This document shows, piece after piece, positions 1 to 12,100 of a stretch of 64,000 nucleotides of DNA (its first letter is position 1; each line of letters opens with the position of its first letter). This DNA comes from Lepas anatifera (Eukaryota; Arthropoda; Thecostraca; Lepadidae): NCBI GenBank assembly GCA_034440635.1, contig JAOTON010001820.1:395001-459000 (forward strand), written 5' to 3'. The position numbers and the translations under genes were made by a program. The notes beneath the pieces are model-generated. The model ran no database searches and was not told the origin of the DNA. It saw only the letters and a list, made by a program, of their open reading frames with translations.

Positions 1-840
1 TCGGCCAATGCTTGAACCTATTCACTTCAGAGTGCAGCCTGGCCTTAACTCCAGTCTTCCCCGCCAGTCCGACGGAATATGACGATTTATTTGTGGTGTC
101 GGAATGATGGACGACAAAACAAAGTGACCGCTGTCCCTGAAGGATGGCTCACAGCATTTCTGTAGGCAATTTCCGCTCGTAGGCAGCACCACACAATTAT
201 ATTAGGGGAAGCTATAGCAACGGCTTCCTTTTGGTTGCTAGGGTAGAAGCGGAGGCTTCCTCAGCTGTTGATTACGTCGGCAACTGGATTCTCGGCGTAT
301 TGACCGCAAACGGGAACATACAAATGCTTGAAGGAGGTTAAGCAATGCAAGAAGGAAGCCCTTGGTTTCAAAATTGGAGTTAAAACGATCACTGATACAT
401 TTTTTTCAAAATACGGTGGGACCTCGAAAATGCACGAATCAGAGCTATGAAATACCGCCCCTATCCCGAGGGCATTGTCGGACATCTATGTCCGAGACTA
501 CACCAGTCAGCGAATAAAAAAGCTATCGGGAACAGCTTCGGGATTTTTTTTTAGAAATGTCAAATCTATACTTCTTACCGCTGTATATGCCAATCGCCTT
601 GCGTCAAGGAAAATGCATGGATATAAACCCAGGGGAGGCTCCACATGGTGTCGGGCCGGTATTTGTTCTCAGCAATCTACGTTCAAAGGGTGGTTAGCAC
701 TCACCATCAGCTGACTGAAAAATCCCCACCTATAAAGCGTAGTAGTCGCATACCCAATATAAATCACTGGAAACTATTTGAAATTACTGTCTTATCAAAG
801 TCTCACCTGCATTTTGCAGCCTAAAACAAAAAAACTGGCG
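1..840. other. No gene recognised
   Basis: No coding similarity or repeat structure is visible in this stretch. Short open frames here are AT- or GC-biased noise without recognisable motifs. If the trx gene model is right, this lies in the intron downstream of exon C, or contains its unrecognised continuation. Confidence 0.4.
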
Positions 841-859
841 TTACTAATCAGGGGTGTAA

Positions 860-2290
860 TTTTCTATCTCTTTGGGGTTGCCCGAGCACCCCCAATCCTA
901 ATTTAAGCACCCCCAATCATGTGCTGAGCACCCCCAATACATGTGCCGCCCCTGGCTTATCACCGCTGCCCTGAACAGTGTCACCCTATTTTATCACTGC
1001 CGCCCTAGTTCGTGCCGCCCCTGGTAAGTTTCCCCGTACCGGATGAACCCCGATTGGTTCCACCTCTAGCTTATCAATGCCGCCTGGCTTATCACTTTCT
1101 CCATGATTTGATGATTTGTGACACCACATCACTGCCGCCCCCGCCCGATCACTGCCGCCCCCTGGCTGATAACCGCCGCCCCCTGGCTGATAACCGCCGC
1201 CCCTGACTGATTGCTACCGCCCCCTGGCTGATTCTGCCGCACCTGGCTGATTGACAACTGCCGCCCCTGGTTGATAACTGCCGTCCCTGGCTGACTGACA
1301 ACTGCCGCCCCTGGTTGATAACTGCCGCCCCTGGCTGATAACTGCCGCCCCTGGCTGATCACTGCCGCCCCTTAACTGATAACTGCAGCCCCCTCGCTGA
1401 TTACTGCCACCCCCTGGCTGATAACTGCCGCCCCTGACTGATCACTGCCGCCCCTGGCGGATCGATAACTGCCGCCCTAGCGGATTGATCACTGCCACCC
1501 ACTGGCTGATAAATTCCACCCCTGGCTGATCACCACCGCCCCCTGACTGATAGCTACTGCCCCTTAGCTGGTGTCACCCCTGGCTGAACACTGCCGCCCC
1601 CTGGAAAATCACTGCCGCCCCTGACTGGTAAATGCCGCCCCTGACTGATAACTCCCGCCCCTGGCTGATAACTGCTGCCCATGGCTGATCACTGCCGCCA
1701 CTGACTGGTAACTCCCGCCCCCTGATTGATCACTTCCACCCCTTGACTGATAACTTCCGGCCCTTGACTGATAAATGCCGCTCCCTGACTGATAAAAGCC
1801 GCCTCCTGGCTGATCACTGCCACACCCTGGCTGATAACTACTGCCAATGACTGATCACTGCCGCCTCTGGCTGATAACTGCCGTCCCCTGGCTGATAACT
1901 GCCGCCCCCTGGCTGATCACTACCGCCCATGGCTGATAACTGCCGCCCCCTGACTGATAACTGCCACCCCTGGCTGATCACTGCCGCCTCTATCTTATTA
2001 CTGCCGCTCCTGGCTGATCACTACCACCATCTGACTGATAACTGCCGGCCCTGGCTGATCAATGCCACCCCCTGGCTGACCATTGCCGCCCCCTGGCCGA
2101 CCACTGCCGCCCCCTAGCTTATCACTGCCGCCCTCTGGCTGATCACTACCGCCCCTGGACTGATAACTGCCGCCTCCCTGACTGATCACTGCCGCCCCTG
2201 GCTGATAATTACCGCCCCTGCCTGATCACTGCCACCCCCTGGCGGATCACTGCCGCCCCTGGCTGATCACTGCCGCCCCTGGTTCATCGC
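860..2290. repeat. GCC-rich degenerate tandem array, unit about 20-21 bp
   Basis: The units read approximately CTGCCGCCCCTGGCTGATMA, repeated some 65 times with substitutions and one-base indels. The array begins after a leader with CACCCCCAATC repeats (870-945). A similar leader recurs at 4700-4785 before another block, so the whole leader-plus-array unit looks duplicated. Short open frames across the array (for example 1012-1206 and 1929-2117) are repeat translations. Confidence 0.9.
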
Positions 2291-2576
2291 TGACGTCTCC
2301 CGGAGCAGTGAGCATCCTGGAGATATCTGGGCAGTGAGCGTTCTGGGATAGCATCCTTCTGTGGATATCACTAGCAGCATGTCATATCTGTGGAGCATTA
2401 GTTTTAATTTCATACATTCATCCTAGTAGTCTTTCATGTTTTACATAACGTTGAGTCTCATGTTACCTACTCGCTGACCCTAGTCTGTCGTGTGAAATTG
2501 TCTGTCATTTTTATAGTATTTATATTTCTTTTTTATATATGTTCTATATAATTTTCTGATACAATTTTCACAACCT

Positions 2577-4007
2577 GGGCCCCATTTCATAAAATGCGTA
2601 ACTTATGCTTATAGCGTAGAAGTAGCATAATGCAGCGTAGAAAGTGAATAATACACCACAATCTTGTTTCACAAAAATGCAGCGTAAAATACAACTACTT
2701 GCAAAGTTACGCTGCTCTAAACTACGCTGTACTGGAATGCAGCGTAAAATATTGCCAATATTGTTTCATATAGCAGACAACATGTACGTTGAATATGTAA
2801 AACACTCATGAAAAGCTATGCAAGATATAGCAGCGTAACATTTATCAGACAATGAAGCAAAACATGAAAAATATATAATTTCTTATGAAATTCTGAATCT
2901 GAGGCAAAATTAGGTAGTGTAGTGAAGGACAAAAAGAGTCATGAATATAAAATAAACTTAAATAAAAAGGTGTGCAAGTTCTTCCTTGCACAGGTATGAA
3001 GTGCAAGTTGCGCATGCCAAATTGAGCTGATATGTAGAGTTTTATGGGCATTTGGTATGCCAAAAATGATGATAGCTATTGATGCAAATGCACGGAAGCT
3101 GATATTGATTTTTACTTTGACTTTCTGCCGTTACTGTTATTTTACAGCCGTGAGGACAGAACCCTAGATAGGCTGACACTGACAAAGTGTTATATGGAGT
3201 CTATGGAGGGTAAACATTCAATTTAAGGTGCCTGTCACCAACAAAATCCAAGTATCTCTACTGAGTCCTCTGGCGAAAATGATGATGATACACCTAGGTA
3301 CCTAAGTACCGGCATCTTGATCTAGTTATTCTTCAAAGATGTTTACTCACTATTCCTTTCCCAGTTTCACGAAATTATAAGGTTCAAAGACCTTTCAAAG
3401 TTCCTCATGATTAGTAAACACAATTCACCTCGAATTCCACTGAACTACACTCGCACAATAGCCGTGTTATTCTGTCGTGCGACGCTACTAGTATGCCGCA
3501 CGCATGCGCAATACGGTATCTTGTAGTCCATGATACCGTACCGCGCTGGTGTGGCTCTTTATGCGTTCTACCGGCAGAATAACACGCCTCTCAATTACCT
3601 TTTTAGGGTCTTCTTGACAGTAACTACCTAAAATGGGGTACTGCCAAAACAAATACATCGTTTTTTATTGCGTCAGCTGTTGGTGCATCTTCCTCCGCAG
3701 TATTTGTAAAGTGCATTAGAAACTTAAAAATAGAATAAGAGCAAATAAGGACGACAATTTTCATTCAACTAATTTATTGAAAAATATAAATGCCCTTTTT
3801 AATGTTAATAAAGCAGTTATATGCCATATTTGAAAGGGGTAATTCCATTCTGGAATTGGGCGTAATTCCGCTGCTTTCTAATATCTACGCGGCTTTCGCA
3901 TGAATGTCATCGCTCTTCGTGAAACGTGATTCTGAGTACGGCGTAACTTTGCAGGTGAATGTGGTGTAAACACGCCGCATTTCTACAACTTTTACGAAAT
4001 GGGGCCC
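2577..4007. mobile_element. TIR DNA transposon, non-autonomous, about 1.43 kb
   Basis: Both ends carry the inverted terminal repeat GGGCCCCATTTCRTAAAA: forward at 2577 and as the complement ending at 4007. The left subterminal region repeats GCAGCGTAAAA and its complement TTACGCTGC several times (2625-2760), as expected of transposase-binding sites. There is no long coding frame, so it is non-autonomous. A clear target-site duplication was not identified, so the superfamily is left open. A small internal inverted repeat around GTGTTATTCTG lies at 3457-3475 and 3572-3592. Confidence 0.7.
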
Positions 4008-4149
4008 TGATGTGTTTTCCCACCTGACTTGTTGAGTCTCGTGTGGAAATGTTCTATTTATTTTATTTATTTATTTTTTATGTTATTTCGTGTTATGGGC
4101 GCCGTATGACCCTAGATGACGGCGCATCCTAAAACCCTAAATATGACGA

Positions 4150-4500
4150 TAGACCGTCTCCCGGCTGATCACTACCGCCCCTGGTTCATCACTGCTGCCC
4201 TGATTCATGCCGCCTCTGGCTCTTCGATGCTGTCCCCGGCATATTTTGACCCAAATTATCGCTGCCCCGAATTATCGCTGCCGCCCCTGGTTCATCACTG
4301 CTGCCCACTGGCTTATCACTGTCTCCCCTGGTTCATCACTGCCGCCCTAATTAATCATTGCTGCCCTGATTCACGCCACTCCTAGCTCCCTGTTTTAAAT
4401 TAACCCATATATAAGCGGCCCCTGGTTAGACACTTCCTCCTTCCAATCCTCACTGCCACCTCCGGCTGATCACTGCCACCCTTGGTTTATCGCTACCAAG
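4150..4500. repeat. Second block of the GCC-rich array
   Basis: The same kind of unit as at 860-2290 (CTGCCGCCCCTGGTTCATCA-like) resumes after the TIR transposon and about 140 bp of AT-rich sequence. Units are more diverged here, with GATTCATGCCGCC variants. The block ends near 4500. Confidence 0.8.
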
Positions 4501-4779
4501 GAGATTAATCCAGCCATGGCCCCCAAAACCGGTCAAACTTAGGCCCTGCTGTCAACACAATTTGTCAGCAGGAATCTCTAACACTCTTCCAGAAACCAAA
4601 CAGCAGCCCACTATCGTCTAATTGTTATCTGTTTGCCTATTCGAGGAATTTCCCAAACCGAGTAAATGGCAGACTGCTGCTGCCGTGCTTTTACTGTTTT
4701 AGCGTCAGCCAGGGGTGATTTTTATCTATTTGGGGTGTGCAACCACCCCAATCATAATTTGAGCACCCCAATACATGTG

Positions 4780-5152
4780 TCGCCCCCGGATCAGCATTGC
4801 TGCCCTGATTCATGCTGTCTCCGTCTTACCACTGTGATTCATGTCGTCCCCAGTTCATCACTACTACCCTGATTTATGCCGCCATGGTTCATCACTGCCG
4901 CCTCCTGCCTATCACTGCCACCCCGATTTCCGCCAGCCCTAACTTATCACTGCCGCCCTGATTCAAACAGCACCCGGCTCATCACTGCTGCCAGTAGCTC
5001 ACCAGTGCTATCTATCCCCGGCTTATTACTGCCACCCTGTTTCATGCCGCCCTCAACTCATCACTACCGCCTCGGCTAATGAATGCCGCCCCTGACTTAT
5101 CCCTTCCGCTCTAATTCGTGCCGCCCTGGGCTCATGGCTGCCGCCTCCAGCT
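4780..5152. repeat. Third block of the GCC-rich array
   Basis: Diverged units of the type CACTGCCGCCCTGATTCA continue up to the left end of the hAT-like MITE at 5153. The preceding leader at 4700-4785 resembles 845-945, which points to segmental duplication of the array together with its flank. Confidence 0.75.
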
Positions 5153-5592
5153 CAGGGACGGCGAATGCCATTTTCGGGAGGGTGTGCAAGATTTTCTGGA
5201 AGGGGCGCCTTTCTTTCCAGTGGGCGCCTCCATTCCCAGGGGGCGCCTTTGGCTTCCTAGGGGCGCCCACTCAGTGGGGAGGGGGGTGGCGCCGACATCA
5301 TTTCGCTGCGGTGAGTGGATAAATTGTGTCTATTTGCTCTCCATCGGACGGGTTTGATGACAGGGGGTACCATTCATATGTGAAACTGTTTTATTTTGCA
5401 TAGAGCGTCCTACCTCTTCAGGTAGGCGGTGTTTTGGCCTGATTTTTTCTTGGCCGGCCAGGGGCACCGCCCAAATCCAGGGGCGCTTCCTCGGATCAAT
5501 CCAAAACCGAGTGTGCAAAAACACTTTTGCACACCCTCATTCTTTTCAGGGTGTGCAACTGCACACCCTGCCCCCGGAATCCGCCGTCCCTG
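5153..5592. mobile_element. hAT-like MITE with CAGGGACGGCG termini
   Basis: The 440 bp element starts CAGGGACGGCGAATGCC and ends with the complement of CAGGGACGGCGGATTCC. It sits between CTCCAGCT and CCCCAGCT, an 8 bp target duplication with one mismatch. An 8 bp duplication and CAG..CTG ends are typical of hAT elements. The interior has repeated GGGGCGCC motifs and GTGTGCA palindromes, and no transposase. It splits the GCC-rich array, so it inserted after the array formed. Confidence 0.8.
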
Positions 5593-6015
5593 CCCCAGCT
5601 TATCTCTTCCGCCTGATTCGTGCTACCCGTATTTCATAACTACTACCTACGGCTCACCATTCCCGTCCTCGGCTTTTCCCTTTGCCTTGATTCGTGTCGC
5701 CCCCGGCTTATCAATGCCGCCCCCTCCCCAACCTATCACTTCTGCCCTGATTCATGCCGCCCCTAGTTCATAACTGCTGCCCCCGAGTCATCACTGCCGC
5801 CATCGCCTTATCACTTCCACTCTGATTCGCATCGCTCCGAGTTCATAGCTATTGGCCCTGGCTCATCACTGCTGCCTTCGACTTATGACTTTGCCCTGCT
5901 TCTTGCCGCCCCGGCCAATCACTGCCACCCCCCAGCTTATCACTTCCATCCTAATGTGTGCCGTTCTTAGTCTATAACTGCTACCCAGGGCTCATCATTG
6001 CAGCACTGATTCTTA
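5593..6015. repeat. Fourth block of the GCC-rich array
   Basis: Diverged CACTGCYGCCCTGATTCRTGCCGCC units resume directly after the MITE and stop near 6015. Confidence 0.75.
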
Positions 6016-7327
6016 CCGCCGATGGGTGCTAGGGTAACAATAAAGGGCGTCAGGGTAAAAATAAAGGGCATGCACGGGTACAGTGGAGCTGCCATCTTTA
6101 TTAATATTTACAGAACAATATACGCGTTGTTTGGAGTGATATCAGTGTTTTTTTGCTTTCTTTTCACGTAGTGATTAAGTCCTTTGCTTTCATTTCAATA
6201 TCCATCCACTCTGCCATTCCGGACGTAAAATTTAATCCCGCAAAACTGACATACTTCAATCGTGGATAGATTTACAACTCAGATTGGATTCTTTGAAGAC
6301 GCGTATGTAGCTTTGGGATGTCGCCTAAAAAGCAAACATGTTTCGAAAAAGCTGTAGAATACCTGCCCAACATTAAGATAGAATGTTCCCTGTGCTATAA
6401 AAGGCTAAAAAAAGATGAATAACGGATTTGGTGCAGTGAAAGTGTGCCACCCCCGCAATGCCGCCGCCCCTATAGTACCGCCCCCACCGGCTGAGCACCC
6501 CATAAGATTTTGGGAAAATTACCCCCATGGTTACTAAGTTTATTTCGAAATCAGCATGCCCATAATATAATTTTAAACCAGCCAATATATGCGCAGCTCC
6601 ACCACAGCTACTTTAGGACGGCAGTAGCGGTGCCTATGGCTAGTCCCAGCGGAAATCAGAACGGGAGTCAGCCAATGTGTGCCTGTGTCATTGTCACTGT
6701 GTGTTGGTGTGCCATGCAAAAAATATAATGCCAAAATCTGAGCCGTCGGGTAGTGACTTCACCGCGGTGCAAGAAAATCCCTTTACCCATATTGAACATT
6801 GAAAAATATAAAAGTTTGTGAGTGTTTACTAGCACCCAAAGCACAAGACACCTTTTAGGCCTCGATCAACAACCATTGATCTTTTCTGTACTAGAAAGCG
6901 AGCCCTAACTGTTCGGGTTTAGAATAATTTAGCATTTCATTTGCCTTGGAAAAAGGTCCTACGAAGCAGAGAAGAGGATTTTCTTCATATACCTGAAGGT
7001 TTTTTTCTGGAATTTGCAAAGGAGCCATCAGTTCACTTTGTATCATTGATACCATATGAAAGGGATACTGCAGTTACTCGCGCATATCATTCAAATATAG
7101 CGCAAAGTGTTGCAGTGGCGATTTTCTTTTAGTAAATTGGTGACATATAAAAGGTATCTCGAGCATTTGGCCGCATAATGAATTGAAACAAAATTAACCC
7201 TAGTTTTGATATGTATTATTATTGCTTGACAGAAATAGGTTATGCGTATTGTATTATTTTTTTAACCGAAATATTACACAGCAACGGCGCATGCTTTCTC
7301 GTACACGTACCTTGTGTAAAATGCATC
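6016..7327. other. No gene recognised
   Basis: AT-rich sequence with only short frames and no recognisable protein or repeat. It is presumed intronic. Confidence 0.4.
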
Positions 7328-8345
7328 TTAACACGCACCCCGCTGGGGTCCCTGGCATGACGCCCCCGCTGGGGGGTGTTTTTCGCCCCCCTCCGTATCT
7401 CATTTCCCAGAAAAGCTAAAGGAAAATTAAGGACAGCGTTCGAAAGTTCTTGACGAGACAAATATAAATTATACGAAGTATTTTTATGTCAGCTCAATAT
7501 TGAGGTCAGCAAAGGTCAACGAAGGTTCCATAGGCGTACAACAGGGTGGTGTACGCTTGCCCCTCTAGATTTTTACTCAGTGGAGCTAGAGCAAACATGT
7601 ATGCATCATTGGATTCCTCTCATCGTGGCGAATTGAATGATGTATCACATGACCTTGCTAGGTCAAATTTTGAAAATGCCCTCACATCGAGCTAGGTCAA
7701 GGTCACATGGTGACCTGGTATGGTCATGTTGCATATCAATCGATTCCCCGTGACAATATAAGCACAATGCAAGCAAAATGGGACCTTTATCTCAATTCAG
7801 TGCGAAGTTATTGGCAAAACAATCACTGTATGTTCCTGTGACCTGACATGATCTTTGAGAGGTCAGGTGGTCAAAAACTCAACTTTAAGGTCAAGATTGT
7901 GGCAAGAATACACGGTGTGAGCATTTTCAGCCTTTTCTATCCAGTTTTTACTGAAAACAAGCCCTTTCTATTTTTCACCGTAGAGTTATAATTGGGAGAC
8001 CAAAAAATTGACCCCACCTTAGGTCATAAGTATCAAAATTAGGAGACAGCAGATTTGTAGACCTTAATGACCTTATCATGTGGCGAAAGTTTGAAAGTGA
8101 TCGGTTGACAGATGTTCCCTAGGTACTGTTTCAAACTCGCGATATTTGGTTTTGAGGTCGGGATCACTTGACTTTGAATAACTCCTTGACCTGACATGAC
8201 CTGACCTAAAAAATTGGTCAGATGCGTAAAATTGATCGGGGAAAAGGTACTGTAAGTTTCGTTCTTCTGCGCCTCTTCGTTTTTGCGTTATCTGGGAAAA
8301 ACCAGGAGGAGGCGAATTTCGCCCTCCCAGCGGGGCGCGTGTTAA
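7328..8345. mobile_element. TTAA MITE, subfamily C
   Basis: The element is bounded by TTAA at 7328-7331 and 8342-8345, with termini TTAACACGCACCCCGCTGGGG and the complement of TTAACACGCGCCCCGCTGGG. It has no transposase. The interior is full of AGGTCA/TGACCT half-sites in direct and inverted arrangements. Near the right end is the imperfect palindrome GGAGGCGAATTTCGCCCTCC (8307-8327), preceded by a TCTGGGAAAAACC block shared by the other TTAA elements in this window. A TTAA target suggests a piggyBac- or Kolobok-type transposase in trans. The 91-residue minus frame at 8076-8351 is a translation of the terminus. Confidence 0.85.
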
Positions 8346-8838
8346 TAACAATATTGTATTGACGCCCTGATTAAGTCACATTACACGTGCATTGTTCCAA
8401 GATGCCGCCTCTGCGCGGGCGGAACTTCACTTTTCGAGCACGCTAACGTAGCCAGGTCATCGAAGAAGCTTTACCCGCTGATACTGGGAGCAGTCGCACA
8501 TCCCGGGCGTGAGAAACAGCGTTACTCGCCACGGCCCTGGTGGACCGACAGTTCAGCCCTTTACGGAAGCTCCACTCCAACAATTTCATGTACTATTGAC
8601 GATTGATTGTCATGATTTCATGTAAGATGTCACCGGTGGTGGCTTGTTTGTTTGTTATTTGAGTTTAAGGGCGCGCCAACCAGTGTGGTCATATAGCGCC
8701 CATTTCGGTTTCGGCTACGTTCATAGTCAGTTGGGTATCAGTAAAAGTAGGTTAAACATGCTAATATAATGATCTAGAAGAGATACAAAGGCTAACAGTC
8801 TTGCGTTAAAAAAGGAGGTCACGAACTTTGTATACTGC

Positions 8839-9810
8839 TTAACCAGGGCCATATATGAGAGTAAAACCAATGACTTTAAGAAATGACATAACGCGCACAA
8901 CCATGTCTGAATCTCTGCCAATCAGATCAGTCAGCGTGAACGCTCGCTGCCGATCCCCAAACTGCTCCTTTCTTTCCCTTGCATATCGGGGACATGAGAC
9001 CAAAACATGTTTCACGGAGAGCGGAGAGCCGCAGCAACGGCAAAGTGGTCGCGCGTCCCCGCACAACAAATATCGATGGGTGGCAAGTGTGTGACCGGTA
9101 CGAAGCCGGCAGAGGGCAACCTCTTCACGCCGGCACTGCCTTGAGGACGTAGGCCACTCACCAATTTCATGCTTCACTGCGAGCAGCTTGTTGTTTGTAT
9201 TGGCGCTCCAGTGGCGCTGCCATTCTTTGAGGAGGTGACGCAGAATGTATGGAAATGTGTCAGTCGCAGGAATCGGCACCCGTCGCGTGCATGGCCTGAG
9301 TGAGGCCCGCTTTGCTGCTGAATCTACTGCCTCGTTGCCTGCTAATCCAACATGGGCTGGCACCCAGCAGAGTGTAATCTGCTTCCCTGCCTGTGCTAGG
9401 CCAGTGGTGCGGCGCAATATCTTTTTGATAATATCGTTATCGGAGTTAAAATTGTTAATAGCCTGAATACTGCTCAGTGAGTCTGTGAAAACAACATACT
9501 TTCTTATTTCACATATCTCCACAAAGCACAGCGCTTTCTCTATAGCAAGAAGTTCTGAGGTAAAAACGGATGCGAGTGATGGTAGCGTGAACGCGCGCGT
9601 TGTTGTCCCGATGATAAACGCACAGCCCACTCCACTTTCCGTTTTAGAACCATCTGTGTAGATAGCTACATGTTCGGAGTAGGATGAAACATGTTCTAAT
9701 GCTAGTTGACTGGTTTCCAATGGAGATTTCTGAGCCTTGGGTGTATGGGTCAGGGGAGGTGTCTGACGTTGGCACAACCAAATCCCACGGGGGAATCTCA
9801 GAGAGCTCAC
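8839..9810 (-). pseudogene. LINE RNase H domain and C-terminal region
   Basis: The 323-residue frame contains a cellular-type RNase H. The acidic residues lie in AIYTDGSKTESG, SELLAIEKAL and VFTDSLSSIQAI, and the last motif is WVPAHVGLAGNEAVD. The four catalytic positions (D, E, D, D) are therefore present. Downstream is a Cys/His-bearing tail (CRREEVALCRLRTGHT, then CGSPLSVKHVLVSCPRY) typical of arthropod Jockey/R1-like elements. The reverse transcriptase upstream is in another frame, so one frameshift separates them. The first 40 or so residues overlap the RT frame's end and read TPKAQKSPLETS in the correct phase. Confidence 0.9.
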
Positions 9811-10710
9811 TGCGGACTATGCCACGCCGCTGGATTCCACTCTCGTCTGCAAAGTTATGGACACGAACAGCGAGTGGCAGGTTTCTTTGCGCTCCATAAA
9901 ACTTGTGTCTAATGTGCCGTGAAAAAACAGCACAGTACGTTGGGTGGCCAGGGAACTGAGCCAGCTTGTGGGCATACCGTTGTCCCAATAGACGACGCCG
10001 AAGTGCCAGTGGCGGTTCATTAGCCTCGACAAGCAGGCTAGTCGTCGGGGTTGTGCGAAAAGCTCCCGTGGCGATACGAATCGCACTATGATGGACAACG
10101 TCCAGGCATCTTTTAGCCGATGTGCTTGCAGAATCATACACAAAGCATGCATAGTCCATCTTTGATCTGATCAGAGATCGATAAAGACTAAGCAAGGTCT
10201 TTCTGTCAGCTCCGTATGATGTACGGGACATGCATTTTAAACAATTCAACGTTTTAGAACATTTGTCCTTCAGGCTTTGCAGATGTGCATTGTATGTTAA
10301 TCGATTGTCAAATGTGACTCCTAAAAACTTTGCTGCGGGCTGAAAGGCAATGGGATACCCTCGTAACGTCACCACTGGGTCTGGGCAGTGACGGCGTCTC
10401 CTGCAGAAATGGATGCCCTCTGTTTTCTCAGATGATAATTCGAGACCGTTCTGAGAGCTCCATCGCTCCAAACAGTTGACCGCTAACTGGAGCTTCCTCG
10501 AAAGCGAAGGCGTCGTTGAGGAAGTCATCCAAATTCCCAGATCATCGACAAATAGGGAGCTTTTGATGGAGGGCGGTAGCTCATCAGTGGCATCGTTCAT
10601 TGCCAGGGCGAAAAGGCCTACACTCATCACGCTTCCCTGCGGAATTCCCTCCTCCTGGTAGAAGACATTCGAGTAAGAACTGCCAACCCGTACGCGGAAT
10701 GTTCTGTCAG
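9644..10710 (-). pseudogene. LINE reverse transcriptase, C-terminal half
   Basis: This frame reads through RT motifs: EEGIPQGSVMSVGLF (fingers/palm PQG motif), SSLFVDDLGIW (catalytic FVDD, near 10541-10552), then the thumb region (LGVTFDNRLTYNAHL) and a tail (ARSIRIATGAFRTTPTTSLLVE-like). The open frame extends right to 10816, but residues before LTDRTFRV are encoded by the TTAA MITE and do not belong to it. It meets the RNase H in another frame at about 9780-9810. It once reverse-transcribed LINE RNA at a nick in the target; this copy cannot be translated intact. Confidence 0.9.
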
Positions 10711-11742
10711 TTAACCCGCGCCCCACCGGGGGTCCGGCGCCACCTTCGCCCAACCGGGGGGGCCATCGATGGCCCCCTCTAACTCCGAAAATATGGGCGT
10801 TAGCGCAAATCTGCAAAGTGCAATAGAAAGCTCGCGTGAATTCAGTAAGAAATTACTTCGCATGTTTTAGTGCTCAGGTCAATGGTTTGACCTCCAGAGG
10901 TCAAATTACGTCAAGATCGGCTATTTTCACTCAAATATGCAATGATTAAGCAAACTGGGCATAACTCTTATGTCATTAGAGCTATTGAGGCCTGGTAAAG
11001 TACATTTGATAGCAAATTGCCAGTACTTTTTCCGCTATGTGGAACGTAAAGACCTCCCGCCAGTGGTTTGACCGCCATAGGTCACCTCGTGACCTAATAT
11101 GACCTGAGGTCACGAAAGGTCACAAAGTGACCTTGCCGTATATCAAATAAAAGCCAGTGACAAGACAAACACGATGGTGTTTGTTTCATTGCTCTAGCTC
11201 AATTAGGTCAAAAGTTATTGTCAAAATACTGTTTTTAACCTCTGGTGACCTTGGATGACCTTGGAAAAGTCAAAGGGCAAATATGACCCCTGGGATCCGT
11301 GAAAGGGTGTCCAAAAACGTTGTTCTGAGCAGTCTGAGTATTTGCAATCATTTTTGTGGCTTTTATATCATGAAATAGCTTTTCCCCATGCTTTTCCAAT
11401 GGGAGAGGTCACCTCGTGACCTGACCTCAGGGCACGAAATCGAAAATCCCGGATATACACCTTGTAGACCCTGGAGGGGTCATGAAGTGTAGGAAGTTTC
11501 AAATTGATCGACTTTGAAATGTAGCTCTTACAGAGCTCTAAAGGTGAAGTGAGGTGACCTTGGTTGACCTCGTCTGGTGACCTGACCTTGGGTGACCCGG
11601 GGTAAAAAATTTCAGGGATGATGGGAAAATGATGCAGTGAGAGGTAGAGCCCTCAACCGCGGTGCTGCGCCTGGTCGTTTTTCTGCTATCCCGGAAAAAC
11701 CTTAGGGGGGCCATCGATGGCCCCCGGTGGGGCGAGGGTTAA
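10711..11742. mobile_element. TTAA MITE, subfamily B, inside the LINE
   Basis: TTAA at 10711-10714 and 11739-11742 bounds a 1,032 bp element. Its terminal inverted repeat is TTAACCCKCGCCCCACCGGG, matching over about 22 bp. A perfect palindrome, GGGGGCCATCGATGGCCCCC, lies near each end (about 10757-10777 and 11706-11725). The interior repeats AGGTCA/TGACCT many times, including TTTGACCTCCAGAGGTCAAA at 10887. The element lies exactly between two parts of the LINE reverse transcriptase, which fixes its borders independently of the repeats. Confidence 0.92.
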
Positions 11743-12095
11743 GAAGTTCCGGATAAATAAGCCCATCTGGCCACGTAGACCGCACTGAAACGCCTTTAAA
11801 AGAACACCATGAAGCCAGACTGTGTCATACGCCGCGACTACGTCAAAAAGATTGCCCCGACGTGTCGTCGCTCTTTAAACGCGCACCTAATTTCAGTGTC
11901 TAGAGAGGTAAGGTGGTCGACAGCACTTCTGCCCTTGCGGAAACCACACTGGTTGTTGTTTAAGATTCCCCGACTCTCCAGGAACCATGTAAATCGGACG
12001 TTGACCATCTTCTCGAGTAGCTTATCACCGGTGGTGGCAAACCTCAAACAACAATCTTTCCGCACATCGATATAGCCTGCTGCATATAAAGCCAT
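11743..12095 (-). pseudogene. LINE reverse transcriptase, N-terminal portion
   Basis: The fragment contains LEKMVNVRFTWFLESRG, NNQCGFRKGRSAVDHL and, after a one-base shift in a T-run near 11840, AAYDTVWLHGVLLKAF. These are the conserved RT blocks 1 to 3 of Jockey/R1-like elements. The AAYDT aspartate is a metal-binding residue. It continues in the 9644-10710 segment after the MITE. Upstream of about 12,100 the similarity stops, marking the 5' truncation. Confidence 0.88.
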
Positions 12096-12100
12096 ATGCC

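Larger units (their letters stand above)
8648..12100 (-). mobile_element. 5'-truncated non-LTR retrotransposon (RT plus RNase H), interrupted
   Basis: This minus-strand LINE copy keeps part of its reverse transcriptase, a C-terminal RNase H and a 3' UTR ending in a TTGTTTGTTTG (AACAAAC) tail near 8648. The endonuclease region is missing beyond about 12,100. A 1.03 kb TTAA MITE (10711-11742) splits the RT between the helices before and after GLFIRNF. Domain order and the YTDGSKT RNase H fit the Jockey/R1/I group. Two frameshifts (near 11840 and near 9780-9810) plus the insertion show that it is dead. Confidence 0.9.

Noticed and set aside
8076..8351. 91-residue minus frame starting LLTRAPLGG
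   Set aside because: It is the translation of a TTAA MITE terminus and lies wholly inside the element. Similar peptides occur at the ends of the other copies.
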